Assembly (NCBI GenBank): GCA_018646675.1
Contig: JABGUH010000009.1
Coordinates: 39,021 to 103,020, forward strand
Source of the DNA: Bdellovibrionales bacterium
GTDB lineage: Bacteria; Bdellovibrionota; Bacteriovoracia; Bacteriovoracales; Bacteriovoracaceae
Direction of reading: 5' to 3'
DNA: 64,000 bases
Both the position numbers and the translations under genes were made by a program. A model generated the notes under the pieces. That model searched no databases and had not been told where the DNA came from. It saw only the letters and a program-made list of their open reading frames with translations. How positions within the stretch are numbered: position 1 is the stretch's first letter; each line of letters begins with the position of its first letter. Below, one piece after another: positions 46,232-55,203 of the stretch.

Positions 46232-46248
46232 TTGGTACTCTTTTTGCA
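46232..46248 (+). promoter_or_regulatory. Sigma54-type -24/-12 promoter candidate
   Basis: TTGGTAC-N5-TTGCA with the GG and GC dinucleotides exactly 12 nt apart, as required for sigma54. Only the TGGCAC element deviates, with T for C. The predicted start is about 46260, some 50 nt before the barrel gene at 46313. It would make the barrel-lipoprotein operon dependent on an enhancer-binding protein. Confidence 0.55.
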
Positions 46249-46312
46249 GTTTATAACTCTAAATGAAGTAGAAGCAGGGGATTAATGTACCTATTTGTTA
46301 GTTGGGAGATTT

Positions 46313-47431
46313 ATGGTGCGAGAGCTGTTCCAACATTTTATCAGCTACAAGTTATCACTTATATTAGTGGTTATCTTGGTGAACTGTGCACATGCTGCTA
46401 TTCCAGAGGAGAGCAGCTCAGTTAAGGCTGATGCCTCAATGTATTTCAATGGTGTTGAGAGTGATCAAGAAGAGGCCAGAGTACTAGGGGTTGAACTTAA
46501 CTTTCAGTTAAAGCAAAAAATTGATAGTGAGCTATCCATGGAGTTGGATGGAGGACCATTCTTTGAATCAGGGAGTTATAACTCTACTCTCTCCTTAGAT
46601 GAGTATGCTCCTAGATCTGATATTAAAGTTAATCAAGCACAACTTGTATGGAAGCCATTTGCCGTTACCGATCTTCGTGCCGGTCTATTAAATCAGTCTT
46701 GGATGGAGTCACCACTATTATTGGGAAGAGTTGCTTTTCCAACTGCCTACCAGCAGTTATACCTTTATCGCGGCAATTTAAATTTTCAAATATATATGAT
46801 CTATACTCAGTCGATCCCTAATAATCGTAATCTCTCTAACCGTATGGGAGAGATCAGTGAGGGAACACCATCTTTAATGACTGAAAGCTTAGGTGTTAAA
46901 ATGTGGGGGGAGCAGCTGAAGTTTAAGATGCATTTATCCCACTTTAATTTTTCCAATCTATCTCATGCAACAGCAAGCAAATCACAATTTTTGGGCAACT
47001 CCGTTTTTGGTTTGGCCGGTAATGCAGAATATCTATATAGCTTTAAGGGATATAATCTGATGAGTAAGCTGGAGCATCCACTGACTAGTGAGTGGAAAGC
47101 GGTATGGCATGGGGAGTATCTCTATAACTCTCAAGCACCTAATGGTCGCAATAGTGGTTATATGGGGAGTCTTGGGTTGCAGGATAAAAAATTTATGTTG
47201 CAGCTGGGTTACTACTACAATGAGAGTGACTCCTCACCAGCATACTACAATGATGGTAAATTGGGACATAACAATATGAAAGGGGTCTTGACTGCTTTAA
47301 GCTTTTTTCAACTTAAACCTAATTTTGATCTACATTTAAAATATTTCTTACGTCAAAAAATAAAAGCTTCTTCTTACCAGTCAGATGGTGGGATGATAAC
47401 TTTAACTATGGTGCGCCACTATGACTTTTAA
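46313..47431 (+). CDS. Outer-membrane beta-barrel (porin-like) protein
   Basis: A 372-residue exported protein. The ATG at 46313 has GGGAG just upstream and gives a signal peptide ending NCAHA-A. A TTG at 46295 is the alternative. The mature part has many amphipathic strands, with conserved-looking porin features (VNQAQLVWKPFAVTDLRAGL, SPLLLGRVAFPTAYQQLYLY), and ends in a C-terminal aromatic, YDF, typical of BAM substrates. It overlaps the following lipoprotein gene by 11 nt, so the two are probably partners at the outer membrane. Confidence 0.7.
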   Translation: MVRELFQHFISYKLSLILVVILVNCAHAAIPEESSSVKADASMYFNGVESDQEEARVLGVELNFQLKQKIDSELSMELDGGPFFESGSYNSTLSLDEYAPRSDIKVNQAQLVWKPFAVTDLRAGLLNQSWMESPLLLGRVAFPTAYQQLYLYRGNLNFQIYMIYTQSIPNNRNLSNRMGEISEGTPSLMTESLGVKMWGEQLKFKMHLSHFNFSNLSHATASKSQFLGNSVFGLAGNAEYLYSFKGYNLMSKLEHPLTSEWKAVWHGEYLYNSQAPNGRNSGYMGSLGLQDKKFMLQLGYYYNESDSSPAYYNDGKLGHNNMKGVLTALSFFQLKPNFDLHLKYFLRQKIKASSYQSDGGMITLTMVRHYDF

Positions 47432-50400
47432 AGGAGTAATTAACATTCTTCTTTTAGTTATGCTCCTAGCGGCCGGGTGTTCATCTGACGTTGAGGATCG
47501 AAACCAGCAAGCCAGTAATTCTGCATTTACAGTAGACATGATTAGTAGTGTCGAACTGGCCGATGAGCAGGGTAGTGGGATCTGGGGATTAAAAAACAGT
47601 AAAATTGTAAATATCAAGGCGTGTTTAAAAGATCGTGCTTTGGGCCAAGCGGTAATTGATCAACCATTTTTGATCTCTGGTGGAGTTCAAGGAGAGATAA
47701 AAGCAGTAACTGATATTAGTGGATGTCTATTTTGGGAAGAGCAATTTGAATTTAACTATCTAGCTGATGAGAGCTATCTGCTGTTTGAGCGTAAAATAAG
47801 CAGTGTTGGTAATTATTCTGGATATGAAATTTTAAAACTGGCTTTGAATCCATGGAGCGCTTCACCTATTATTGATGCTCGCGATGGTAAGCAGACAGTT
47901 ACATCATTTTTACGTGAGAGTGAGCAGATGAGTTCATCTCTTACTATTAGAGAGAAGAGTAATCTACTACTTGATGATGTTGCAGTATCATTCATCGGTG
48001 ACTCGGTTGACTTTTCTGGAACTCCTCAAGTGAAATTAAAATTGGAGCTTGTTCCTAAATTAGTTCGAGTTGGCTTACAAGGAAATATTATTCATGAGAG
48101 TTTGACTAAGGGGCTGTTTGCCGTGAAGTTGCGACTTTTGGAGCGTGAACATGGATCTGAGCAACGTATTACACTGGCGAAATATCAAGGCGAATTAGTT
48201 ATTAGTAAAGGCTCACTACAGGGTGAAGTTACGATGGAGTTGGAGCGGAGTTTTAATCATAATTCGATTATTGAGTTATTAATTGAGATGGTTCCCCTGC
48301 ATGGTCCGGAAGGGTTAACTTCTGAGCAGGGATTGCTGTTAATTAGTTTGGACAGTGGTAAGAGTAGTGGGAAACTGCACTCCATCTCTAAAGATGAAGT
48401 AACCACCATTAAGAGTGTTGATCTTGAGAGTAGAGACCGTGAGGGGAGTAAGCAGCTTGATGTATTAACCTTGGATATAGTAAAAATTCATCCAGGTGTC
48501 TTTGAGGATAATAGCAATAAAGGCGTTGTTCGTCGTAGAATGGCAACGATCAATATCTGTCTTAAAGAGAGTATCTCTCCACGAGTATTAAATGATCAGG
48601 ATTTTACTGTCACTCTGTTAGACAGTAACCAGCAGGTGGTGGATCAGAGTGTGCAATCGGTTGATCTTAATGGTTGCATTGAGTATCGTCCCTGGATCTC
48701 ATTTAACTATACCCATGCTCGTAAGTGGTATCGCTATCACTTACAACTAAGTGGAAAGGGTGGCCTTTATAATGGTATTGAGCAAAAACGGGATATCTAT
48801 ATCAATCCATGGCAAAATGATGATAGTTTTGGAATTGATGGAACCGTCGGAAAACCACCTCAGGGACAAGAAGACGAGACCAGAATTATAATCGATAAAA
48901 TTTCTTACTCCCATTTAGGCAATGCTCGGGATAAATTTGATCTAGATAAATTCCTAAATCTAGCTTTAACTAAACGCTATGAGATAACGTTCTCTCCTCA
49001 ATTAGAGAATTTTAACTTCTCAAAGGGTGAAAAAGAGTTAACTTCACTGACTTTTGGGAAGTATAAATTGCGTGTTTTGATTCTTTCTCCCAAACGGACC
49101 AATTCGGATCAAATTTACTCCACGTTACAAGATTTTAATATTGAGGATTATATTGTGCTCTCTGGTAGCGAAGTTCCTGTTACGATTGGGGCCAATGGGT
49201 TGATTCAAAAGACATTGAGTTTTCCACTTTGGTTCAGTGAATTATCGATGTTGATTTTGAAAAATAAATTGTTAGTTGAGTTGGTGCCGGATGATACAGA
49301 TTCTAATATTCTACCTGCGGCGGTTTTGGCACGTTTTCAAGGTTCTAGTAACGCTTTAACTGGTATGACTCAGAAGATCGATTTGGCCAAAGAGTCGATT
49401 ATTAATTTTAGTTACAACCTTAGTAAAGAGGTAACCGAACGGTTAAAGTTAAGTCGAGTCAGACATCAGATGCAGAATAACTTGCCGTCAACCTTGGAGT
49501 TGTTTCATCAGGAGCTAAGTAGATTGGATGATTTAGCAGAGGCAACTCATCGAACAGAGTTTATCAATATCTTTGAACTTAACCAGCAGTATGGGATTAA
49601 TTTTACAGAGAGCAATTTAAAGGGATTTGTTAAGCGAAAGGATAATAAAGAGCTAAAGGAGCTATGTAGTATTTTCTATCGCAAGCCAGGAAGCTTTTTG
49701 ATGGGCAATGGGGTGACTTATGGTTGGTCATCTGGAAGTAAATTATTACGTTGTCAGCGTAACCCACTTCTTTATTTGGAGATTCATAAGAGTGAACATG
49801 TGGAGGAAATTAAATCAACTCCGGTTATTGTGCCTGAGCTATCTCATCAGAGTACGTTGAATGTTACTGATGGTTTCTTTATTGCTTCTACTCATGCTCA
49901 GATGAAGTCAAGCTTGCAGTGGAACGCTGTTCAGACAGAATTTGGACTTGGGCTCAGTAAGTTTATTGGCATTGGACCAAGTGTTAGCGTTTATAATACT
50001 CATGTGGCCCAGGAAGGAAATGAGGAGCGTCTAATGGATATGCGACGTTATTCCACTAATATTACCAGTAACTTACTATATGAGAGCCTTGGTCTCTCAT
50101 TTCAGGCGGCGGTACAAAAGTGTCTATTGGTTTCAGATCGTATGCCCCATATTAAAAAGAACAAGCAGTCTTGGTTGAGTAAAATAATTGTTGGTGAGGA
50201 GGATAAGCCTCGTTGGTGGGTCAATGGCAAGTTGGTGAACGAGAGACCCCAGAGCAAAAAATTACATATCTGTTTAGATACCCCTGTTGAAGAGAGAGTT
50301 GATGAGGAGTGGTTCTTTGTCATGGCAGAAGAGCAGAAATCAAAACAGTTACTTGACCGTAGTGAGGCTGAGTTAAATGAGTTTACCTTTACTATTCGCG

Positions 50401-50582
50401 GAAATAATAAGTTTGAGCGTTTACGTGACTTTTTTCAAGCAAAAGAGGGATTAAAAATTATCAGAAGTGTTAAGGATATAGAATTAGTTGATCGCTATCA
50501 GAAGATGTTAGATAGAGGATCGGTCTTTGAATTTAATGAACTCTCCTTGGATGGGTCTGTTCCAGGACTACTGACAAGATAA
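47421..50582 (+). CDS. Large lipoprotein with duplicated N-terminal domain
   Basis: A 1053-residue lipoprotein with signal ending LLAAGC (C20). A ~90-residue module is present twice. In copy one, ACLKD (C68), DISGC and LNPW (W145) match ICLKE (C380), DLNGC and INPW (W464) in copy two. The rest is not recognised; it contains long charged stretches and several further cysteines. The gene overlaps the barrel gene and both may be driven by the sigma54-like promoter. It is likely surface- or periplasm-exposed. Function unknown. Confidence 0.8.
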   Translation: MTFKGVINILLLVMLLAAGCSSDVEDRNQQASNSAFTVDMISSVELADEQGSGIWGLKNSKIVNIKACLKDRALGQAVIDQPFLISGGVQGEIKAVTDISGCLFWEEQFEFNYLADESYLLFERKISSVGNYSGYEILKLALNPWSASPIIDARDGKQTVTSFLRESEQMSSSLTIREKSNLLLDDVAVSFIGDSVDFSGTPQVKLKLELVPKLVRVGLQGNIIHESLTKGLFAVKLRLLEREHGSEQRITLAKYQGELVISKGSLQGEVTMELERSFNHNSIIELLIEMVPLHGPEGLTSEQGLLLISLDSGKSSGKLHSISKDEVTTIKSVDLESRDREGSKQLDVLTLDIVKIHPGVFEDNSNKGVVRRRMATINICLKESISPRVLNDQDFTVTLLDSNQQVVDQSVQSVDLNGCIEYRPWISFNYTHARKWYRYHLQLSGKGGLYNGIEQKRDIYINPWQNDDSFGIDGTVGKPPQGQEDETRIIIDKISYSHLGNARDKFDLDKFLNLALTKRYEITFSPQLENFNFSKGEKELTSLTFGKYKLRVLILSPKRTNSDQIYSTLQDFNIEDYIVLSGSEVPVTIGANGLIQKTLSFPLWFSELSMLILKNKLLVELVPDDTDSNILPAAVLARFQGSSNALTGMTQKIDLAKESIINFSYNLSKEVTERLKLSRVRHQMQNNLPSTLELFHQELSRLDDLAEATHRTEFINIFELNQQYGINFTESNLKGFVKRKDNKELKELCSIFYRKPGSFLMGNGVTYGWSSGSKLLRCQRNPLLYLEIHKSEHVEEIKSTPVIVPELSHQSTLNVTDGFFIASTHAQMKSSLQWNAVQTEFGLGLSKFIGIGPSVSVYNTHVAQEGNEERLMDMRRYSTNITSNLLYESLGLSFQAAVQKCLLVSDRMPHIKKNKQSWLSKIIVGEEDKPRWWVNGKLVNERPQSKKLHICLDTPVEERVDEEWFFVMAEEQKSKQLLDRSEAELNEFTFTIRGNNKFERLRDFFQAKEGLKIIRSVKDIELVDRYQKMLDRGSVFEFNELSLDGSVPGLLTR

Positions 50583-50610
50583 AAAAATGCCAGGCTTTTA
50601 AAAGCCTGGC
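50581..50610 (-). terminator. Bidirectional terminator between lipoprotein and metalloprotease genes
   Basis: A perfect 24-nt palindrome at 50587-50610 (12-bp arms, TGCCAGGCTTTT). On the minus strand it is followed by six T, making a good terminator for the metalloprotease gene. On the plus strand it lies 4 nt after the lipoprotein stop and may also act there. Confidence 0.8.
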
Positions 50611-50640
50611 ACATATAGTCTCAGAATAAATTTATCTAAT

Positions 50641-51522
50641 TTAATTGGCTGGCTTATACCAGCAGAGAGGTCGAATACCGACTTCATCGTAGGCGCTACG
50701 AGAGCAAACACCTAGATTGGCATCATCATTACTGACATCACTATAGGCATCAGCATGGCATAGGGCCGCTTGATAATAGGTATCTAGACGACACTGAGCT
50801 TTGGGATGGCTATGGTTGGTCTTTTTTACTACTTTCGGGTCAGGAGTATCAAATTTAAGTTCAAGATTGCCGCTGGAGAGAGCATTAAATAGATTTGCCA
50901 GGGACTTACCAGCCATTGCTGTTCGATAGCAGACTGCCTGTTGTTCTAAATTATCAAATGCCTTATCACATGTGGTCGTTACAACAAGATCAATCTCCAT
51001 TGTCTTAACTATCTGTTGGTTGTTATCGTTCTCATAGTATTTTCGCATACACTTCATATTTCCAAAATAATCTGATTGCCCTTCATTGGAGGCCCAACTT
51101 GCAGACCACCAACTCTTCTTTTTCGGAGCACCACCTAAGTGGTGGCCGAGTTCATGACAGGCAACCAAGGCAAAGCCATCAGGTGAAACTGCTTGATGAC
51201 GGGCCAGACCACCAAACATGGAGATTGACCAGCGAGAACCACTCTGCTGAGCATAAGCATTAACTGTTCCATTGGTCCAATCTCGGCTGATTACCAACTC
51301 TTTTCCTTGCTCTTCAATAATTGGAGAGTATATTTCACTTATGCGATCAAGGATGGAGTTAAACAACTCTTCTGTCATCTCTGTATTGTCTTTATTGTCC
51401 ACACCAATCCACAGATCATTTTTTGCAACGATACCTGTTTCACCGTCCTGGTCACAAGCGAAAGTGGGAACAGAAAAGGTTATTATGAGGGACACAACTA
51501 GCAATAGGTGGTTGATTTTCAT
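50641..51522 (-). CDS. Exported HExxH zinc metalloprotease
   Basis: A 293-residue secreted protease candidate. The ATG at 51522 has AGGAGGAGAG upstream and yields signal peptide MKINHLLLVVSLIITFSVPTFA. Longer in-frame starts back to 51867 lack these features and would overlap the divergent gene. ACHELGHHLGG is the zinc site, and NEGQSDYFG about 25 residues later supplies a likely third glutamate ligand (gluzincin layout). The many cysteines in the second half suggest disulfides. The exact peptidase family is not recognised. Confidence 0.82.
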   Translation of the reverse strand: MKINHLLLVVSLIITFSVPTFACDQDGETGIVAKNDLWIGVDNKDNTEMTEELFNSILDRISEIYSPIIEEQGKELVISRDWTNGTVNAYAQQSGSRWSISMFGGLARHQAVSPDGFALVACHELGHHLGGAPKKKSWWSASWASNEGQSDYFGNMKCMRKYYENDNNQQIVKTMEIDLVVTTTCDKAFDNLEQQAVCYRTAMAGKSLANLFNALSSGNLELKFDTPDPKVVKKTNHSHPKAQCRLDTYYQAALCHADAYSDVSNDDANLGVCSRSAYDEVGIRPLCWYKPAN

Positions 51523-51681
51523 ACTCTCCTCCTTGAAGTACTTTTTTGAATAGGACCATCTTGTCCTTTTATCCTTTATGGTAGTATTCTCCAGTAAGTA
51601 GATCTGTTTGTCTATTTTGATTGATGGTTGTAAGAAAATGTTGGTGCGCTTAATGTCAATATGATTTAAGGAGTTCAGACA

Positions 51682-51993
51682 GTGTATAAACTTATATTTT
51701 TTGTTCCTCTCAAGCAGTGCGAAGAAGTTAAGAGTGCGATGTTTCAAGCGGGAGGAGGAAAGATCGGAAACTATGATTGTTGTAGTTGGCAGGTGGTGGG
51801 ACAGGGGCAGTTCCGTCCTCTTGGTGGCAGTAAACCCTTTGTTGGCGAGCAGGATCAGATTGAGCAAGTCACAGAGTATCGGGTTGAGATGGTCTGTGAT
51901 GACGGAGTGTTAAGGTCGGTTATTGCAGCAATGAAGTTCACCCACCCTTATGAAGAGGTGGCATATGATGTCATTAGATTGGAAACAGTTTAA
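51682..51993 (+). CDS. Stand-alone Nif3-insert/YqfO-type PII-like domain protein
   Basis: A 103-residue protein starting at GTG with AAGGAG 8 nt upstream. YKLIFFVPLKQCEEVKSAMF, GGKIGNYDCCSW, GQFRPLGGSKPFVG and FTHPYEEVAYDV match the small PII/CutA-like domain inserted in Nif3-family proteins. Here it occurs alone, with no metal-binding Nif3 core. The fold probably forms trimers, and the ligand is unknown. Its end overlaps the next gene start by about 29 nt. Confidence 0.85.
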   Translation: MYKLIFFVPLKQCEEVKSAMFQAGGGKIGNYDCCSWQVVGQGQFRPLGGSKPFVGEQDQIEQVTEYRVEMVCDDGVLRSVIAAMKFTHPYEEVAYDVIRLETV

Positions 51994-52657
51994 GCGTTGG
52001 ATTTACTTGATGGTTAATGTCTTGTATCTGGCTGGGATATTTAACTCTCTGTTGGCAGAGAGTATCGCTTTACCAGATCAAAATCCCGGTAATCAACTTC
52101 CTAAATCGGCCCCTCCTTCATCTTCCTCGGTAAATTCGAGTGTGGATAAACTTTTTAAACTACTACAACAGGAACATCATCACATTCAAGACATTTTCGG
52201 TGATGAGTTTGAGAAGTCTTTTGGCGAGATGGAACGTTTTTTCAAATCTCCCCAGGGCCAGGGATTTGAACAACTATTTAAACAGTTGAATCAGAAACGA
52301 GGAGTAGATAAGAATAGAACTTCCAACTGGCAAGAGTATGATGATCACTGGGAGTTAAAAGTAACAGTTGATCGAGAATATTATTCAAAGTTTGATGTAA
52401 TAATTGAAAATGAGGCAGTTACGATTACTGGCAGTAGTAAAAGTGGGAAATCGAATAGTGGCTATTTTCGTCAGACCTTATCTCTTCCTGGCAATGTGGC
52501 AGTAGATCGTGCCAAAATTTCTCAAAAAGAGCAGGAGATTATCATCATTTTTCCTAAAAAAATGATTGAGTTAAAAAGAGCACTTCCATCTAAAAAGAGA
52601 AAGCCGAAGATTCCTTCACGGCGTACTCCTCTGGTGATTGAGGGCGTAACAATCTAA
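51965..52657 (+). CDS. Exported Hsp20/alpha-crystallin-like protein
   Basis: About 230 residues. A signal peptide or anchor at the N-terminus (WIYLMVNVLYLAGIFNSLLA) is followed by a low-complexity linker and a helical part. The alpha-crystallin beta-sandwich then begins at WQEYDDHWELKVTVD and ends at QEIIIIFPKK. It looks like a periplasmic or membrane-tethered small heat-shock chaperone, whereas most Hsp20 proteins are cytoplasmic. ATG 51965 or 51968 is chosen because AGAGG lies just upstream; an ATG at 51950 is also in frame. Overlaps the Nif3-like gene. Confidence 0.75.
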   Translation: MMSLDWKQFKRWIYLMVNVLYLAGIFNSLLAESIALPDQNPGNQLPKSAPPSSSSVNSSVDKLFKLLQQEHHHIQDIFGDEFEKSFGEMERFFKSPQGQGFEQLFKQLNQKRGVDKNRTSNWQEYDDHWELKVTVDREYYSKFDVIIENEAVTITGSSKSGKSNSGYFRQTLSLPGNVAVDRAKISQKEQEIIIIFPKKMIELKRALPSKKRKPKIPSRRTPLVIEGVTI

Positions 52658-52660
52658 TAA

Positions 52661-53836
52661 CTAGATGGGAAATGGTGATTCAGTACGCTTTAACGTAATA
52701 ATAAATGTACTATTGGCTTGATTCTCATCACAGATCAGAGTTCCCCCTTGAGACTCAATCATCTGACGCGAGAGGCTTAGCCCTATCCCCGTTCCCTTCC
52801 CTTTTACTTTAGTGGTAAAAAAGGGGTTAAAGAGCTGTTTATGTAGTTCGGGAGTGATTCCTTTTCCTGAATCTTGGATAATGATCGAGACACTCTCTGC
52901 TGTCTCCTCGATTTGTACTTTTATCCAGCGATCTTCGGGGCCATCTTTAATGGCATCAAAACTATTTTTAATTAGATTAAGTAGTACTTGAGATAGGCTG
53001 GTGGAGCGTCCTAAAACAACAATATTATGTGATAATATATCGGGGAACTGGATCGGGACTTTCTTTTCAACAAAAAGATTTTTGCAGAAAAATTCGGCGT
53101 CGTTTAGTACCATTTGTAGGGGGATTGGTTGTAATTTTGTATTGGCATCACTACGTGAAAGATATTGCATACTTTTGATAATATCGATCATCTTATTGCT
53201 GGAGCGTTGGATTAGCTCGATTCCTCTATCTGCTCCTTGGGTGTCACCGTTCTCGTGTGATTGGATTAATTTACTTATTCCGCCACGTAGAACGATGGCA
53301 GGATTGGACAGTTCGTGGCCAATCCCGCTTGCAAGCTCGCCAATATTGATCAGGTGGGTAGCACTCTCCATCTTTCTTTCTAATTGCTGATTGCGAATAG
53401 AGATGGATAGTTTGTCAACGATCTGGCCAAATAACTGCAAAAATTGTCTGCTGAGGTCGCGCTCTCGTCGCTTTAGAATGAGAAAGCCGGTATCAGGTAG
53501 ATGAAATTGATAGAAAAAACTTTCCTGGTATTCACTACTGAGCGGCATCTGTTTAAGTAACTCTTCTCTCTCTCCTTGATCATCCAACTTGTTTTTTAGA
53601 TGTTGATTGAAAAAGGCATCCATTGTAGTATCAACTTTGGGGGCACTAATCGTCTCCAATATTTGAACGGGCCCCTTGGAGATGGGATGATTACATAGGT
53701 AGATTCGTCCAGAGCGACAGTTAAGAATGCGAACAATTTGTTGAACGATGCGTTTAATCCATCGATCATCAACCCTACTATCGATAATTGATAGAGAGAT
53801 TTCAAACAGAATGGTCAGCTCTTGATTGTTAATCAT
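52661..53836 (-). CDS. Soluble sensor histidine kinase with GAF-like input
   Basis: A 391-residue kinase without transmembrane segments. Residues ~1-145 resemble a GAF domain. The phosphoacceptor is H174 in GIGHELSNP. The ATPase domain has N-box NLIKNSFDAI, G1 DSGKGI and G2 GKGTGIGLSLSRQMIESQGG. It lies 35 nt downstream of the FIST gene on the same strand, so FIST may be its ligand-sensing partner. No response regulator is adjacent. Confidence 0.9.
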   Translation of the reverse strand: MINNQELTILFEISLSIIDSRVDDRWIKRIVQQIVRILNCRSGRIYLCNHPISKGPVQILETISAPKVDTTMDAFFNQHLKNKLDDQGEREELLKQMPLSSEYQESFFYQFHLPDTGFLILKRRERDLSRQFLQLFGQIVDKLSISIRNQQLERKMESATHLINIGELASGIGHELSNPAIVLRGGISKLIQSHENGDTQGADRGIELIQRSSNKMIDIIKSMQYLSRSDANTKLQPIPLQMVLNDAEFFCKNLFVEKKVPIQFPDILSHNIVVLGRSTSLSQVLLNLIKNSFDAIKDGPEDRWIKVQIEETAESVSIIIQDSGKGITPELHKQLFNPFFTTKVKGKGTGIGLSLSRQMIESQGGTLICDENQANSTFIITLKRTESPFPI

Positions 53837-53871
53837 TATTTCTTATATTTCGCCCCCCGATTATTTCTTGA

Positions 53872-54975
53872 TTATGTTCGGCAGATAACACAGGTCTTAT
53901 TGTAAAATTCCAGATAATCATCTCCAGTATTTGCAATCTCTCCTAAGGCCGCAGCACCAAAGACATTATCTTGTCCGCCCGAAATAACTGCTAACTCTTC
54001 ACTATATTTTTGCTCAAAAAAGAGAGAGCGGGAGATACAATCCATAAATACAATTCGTGATTGATCACTATTCTTGCCAGTAGCTAGATCGCGAGCCTGT
54101 TTCGCTCCCTCTTTTAATGATGCAATATTCCCAGTCATAATATGGACAAATGAGTTTTGAGGAACATTGCCAACACAGTTCAATTCGCCGCTGTCACCTG
54201 TAGTTATCGGGTCACGCACAATTACCTCGGTTCCCATTTTGGGGATGCCAAATGGATAGCCTTTCGCAATATCAAAGAAATTGTCCTTACCGATTGGCTG
54301 TGAGGAGTGTTGATTTACCACCTCTTGATATACGTCAAATGCTGGTTTGAAATCTATCTCTAAAATGGTATTGCCTTCTGATTTTGTTACTTGAAACGGG
54401 CCAGCTATCTTTTCCCAACCATGCTTGACTCCTAATGAGGTCTCAAGTGTAGTGGTGGCAAATACCACTGAATCTTGCATAATGTCTCCACCGATAAAGA
54501 TTGATGGTTTAGGGATAAAATCGAGGGAGCCACACCCTCCTCCAAAGTAGTTATAGTTGAGCCCGTAATTGTTAAAAGTTGCTTCAATTACATCAGAAAT
54601 AGTGGTGGCAAAGGCATCGATCAGCATAAAGACAGATCTGGTATTATTGGCATCTAGGTTCAGTTTTTCAACTTCGCTATCGATTTGCTCTTTTTTTTGT
54701 GAGATATCATTAATTGCACTTACAGTAAAACGTTGTTTAAAAGGTATACATACCGTTCCACTTTCAGACTCGCTCTCTCCACAGAAAACTTTAGGGAAGA
54801 ATCCTCCCCAGACAACACTATTGACGTTGCCTAGCTTAAACTGGTCAAATTTTTGGTAAAGAGGTGAGCTAAACGTTGAAAAAATTAGTATTGAGTTGTA
54901 CTCATCTGACTTATCTAATTGTTCCAGTAAACCTTTGATCTCCTCTTCTCTCTCCAAAATCTGATTAATTTCCAT
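53872..54975 (-). CDS. FIST-domain sensory protein
   Basis: A 367-residue cytoplasmic protein with FIST_N and FIST_C domains. Recognisable parts include GGGCGSLDF in the first domain, IVRDPITTGDSGELNCVGNV, SFVHIMTGN and IVFMDCISRSLFF in the second. FIST domains are thought to bind small ligands such as amino acids. The second ATG (54975) has GGGAG 8 nt upstream, while the first ATG (54984) is too close to it. It is operonic with the soluble kinase. Confidence 0.85.
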   Translation of the reverse strand: MEINQILEREEEIKGLLEQLDKSDEYNSILIFSTFSSPLYQKFDQFKLGNVNSVVWGGFFPKVFCGESESESGTVCIPFKQRFTVSAINDISQKKEQIDSEVEKLNLDANNTRSVFMLIDAFATTISDVIEATFNNYGLNYNYFGGGCGSLDFIPKPSIFIGGDIMQDSVVFATTTLETSLGVKHGWEKIAGPFQVTKSEGNTILEIDFKPAFDVYQEVVNQHSSQPIGKDNFFDIAKGYPFGIPKMGTEVIVRDPITTGDSGELNCVGNVPQNSFVHIMTGNIASLKEGAKQARDLATGKNSDQSRIVFMDCISRSLFFEQKYSEELAVISGGQDNVFGAAALGEIANTGDDYLEFYNKTCVICRT

Positions 54976-55081
54976 CAAGTGCATCTCCCTATAAGTTTTC
55001 TTAGTCGGTAAGTCTATTAACTACTTTAAGTTGTTGGTTTAGTGGTTATGTTACCAAGAGATGACTGATCGATAAACTAGG

Positions 55082-55141
55082 CAAAGTAGTTATTTCTTAT
55101 TCCGATAGTTTCATTCAAGTTTTTTTCTGTTTGTCCGATTA
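55082..55141 (+). promoter_or_regulatory. Tandem sigma28 (FliA)-like promoter elements
   Basis: Two elements 33 nt apart. CAAAGTAG-N11-TCCGATAG starts at 55082. TCAAGTTT-N11-TCCGATTA starts at 55115. The consensus is TAAAGTTT-N11-GCCGATAA, and spacing is exact in both. The downstream copy matches 13 of 16 bases. Both lie upstream of the cupredoxin-like gene. Confidence 0.4.
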
Positions 55142-55203
55142 GTATAGTCGGAGATCCTAATGGTGAGGATCTAGATTATGTTTTAACCTGTGGAGGTGGA
55201 TCT

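Noticed and set aside
51523..51867. N-terminal extension of the metalloprotease
   Set aside because: The ATG at 51522 has a strong SD and a textbook signal peptide. The extension overlaps the divergent Nif3-like gene.
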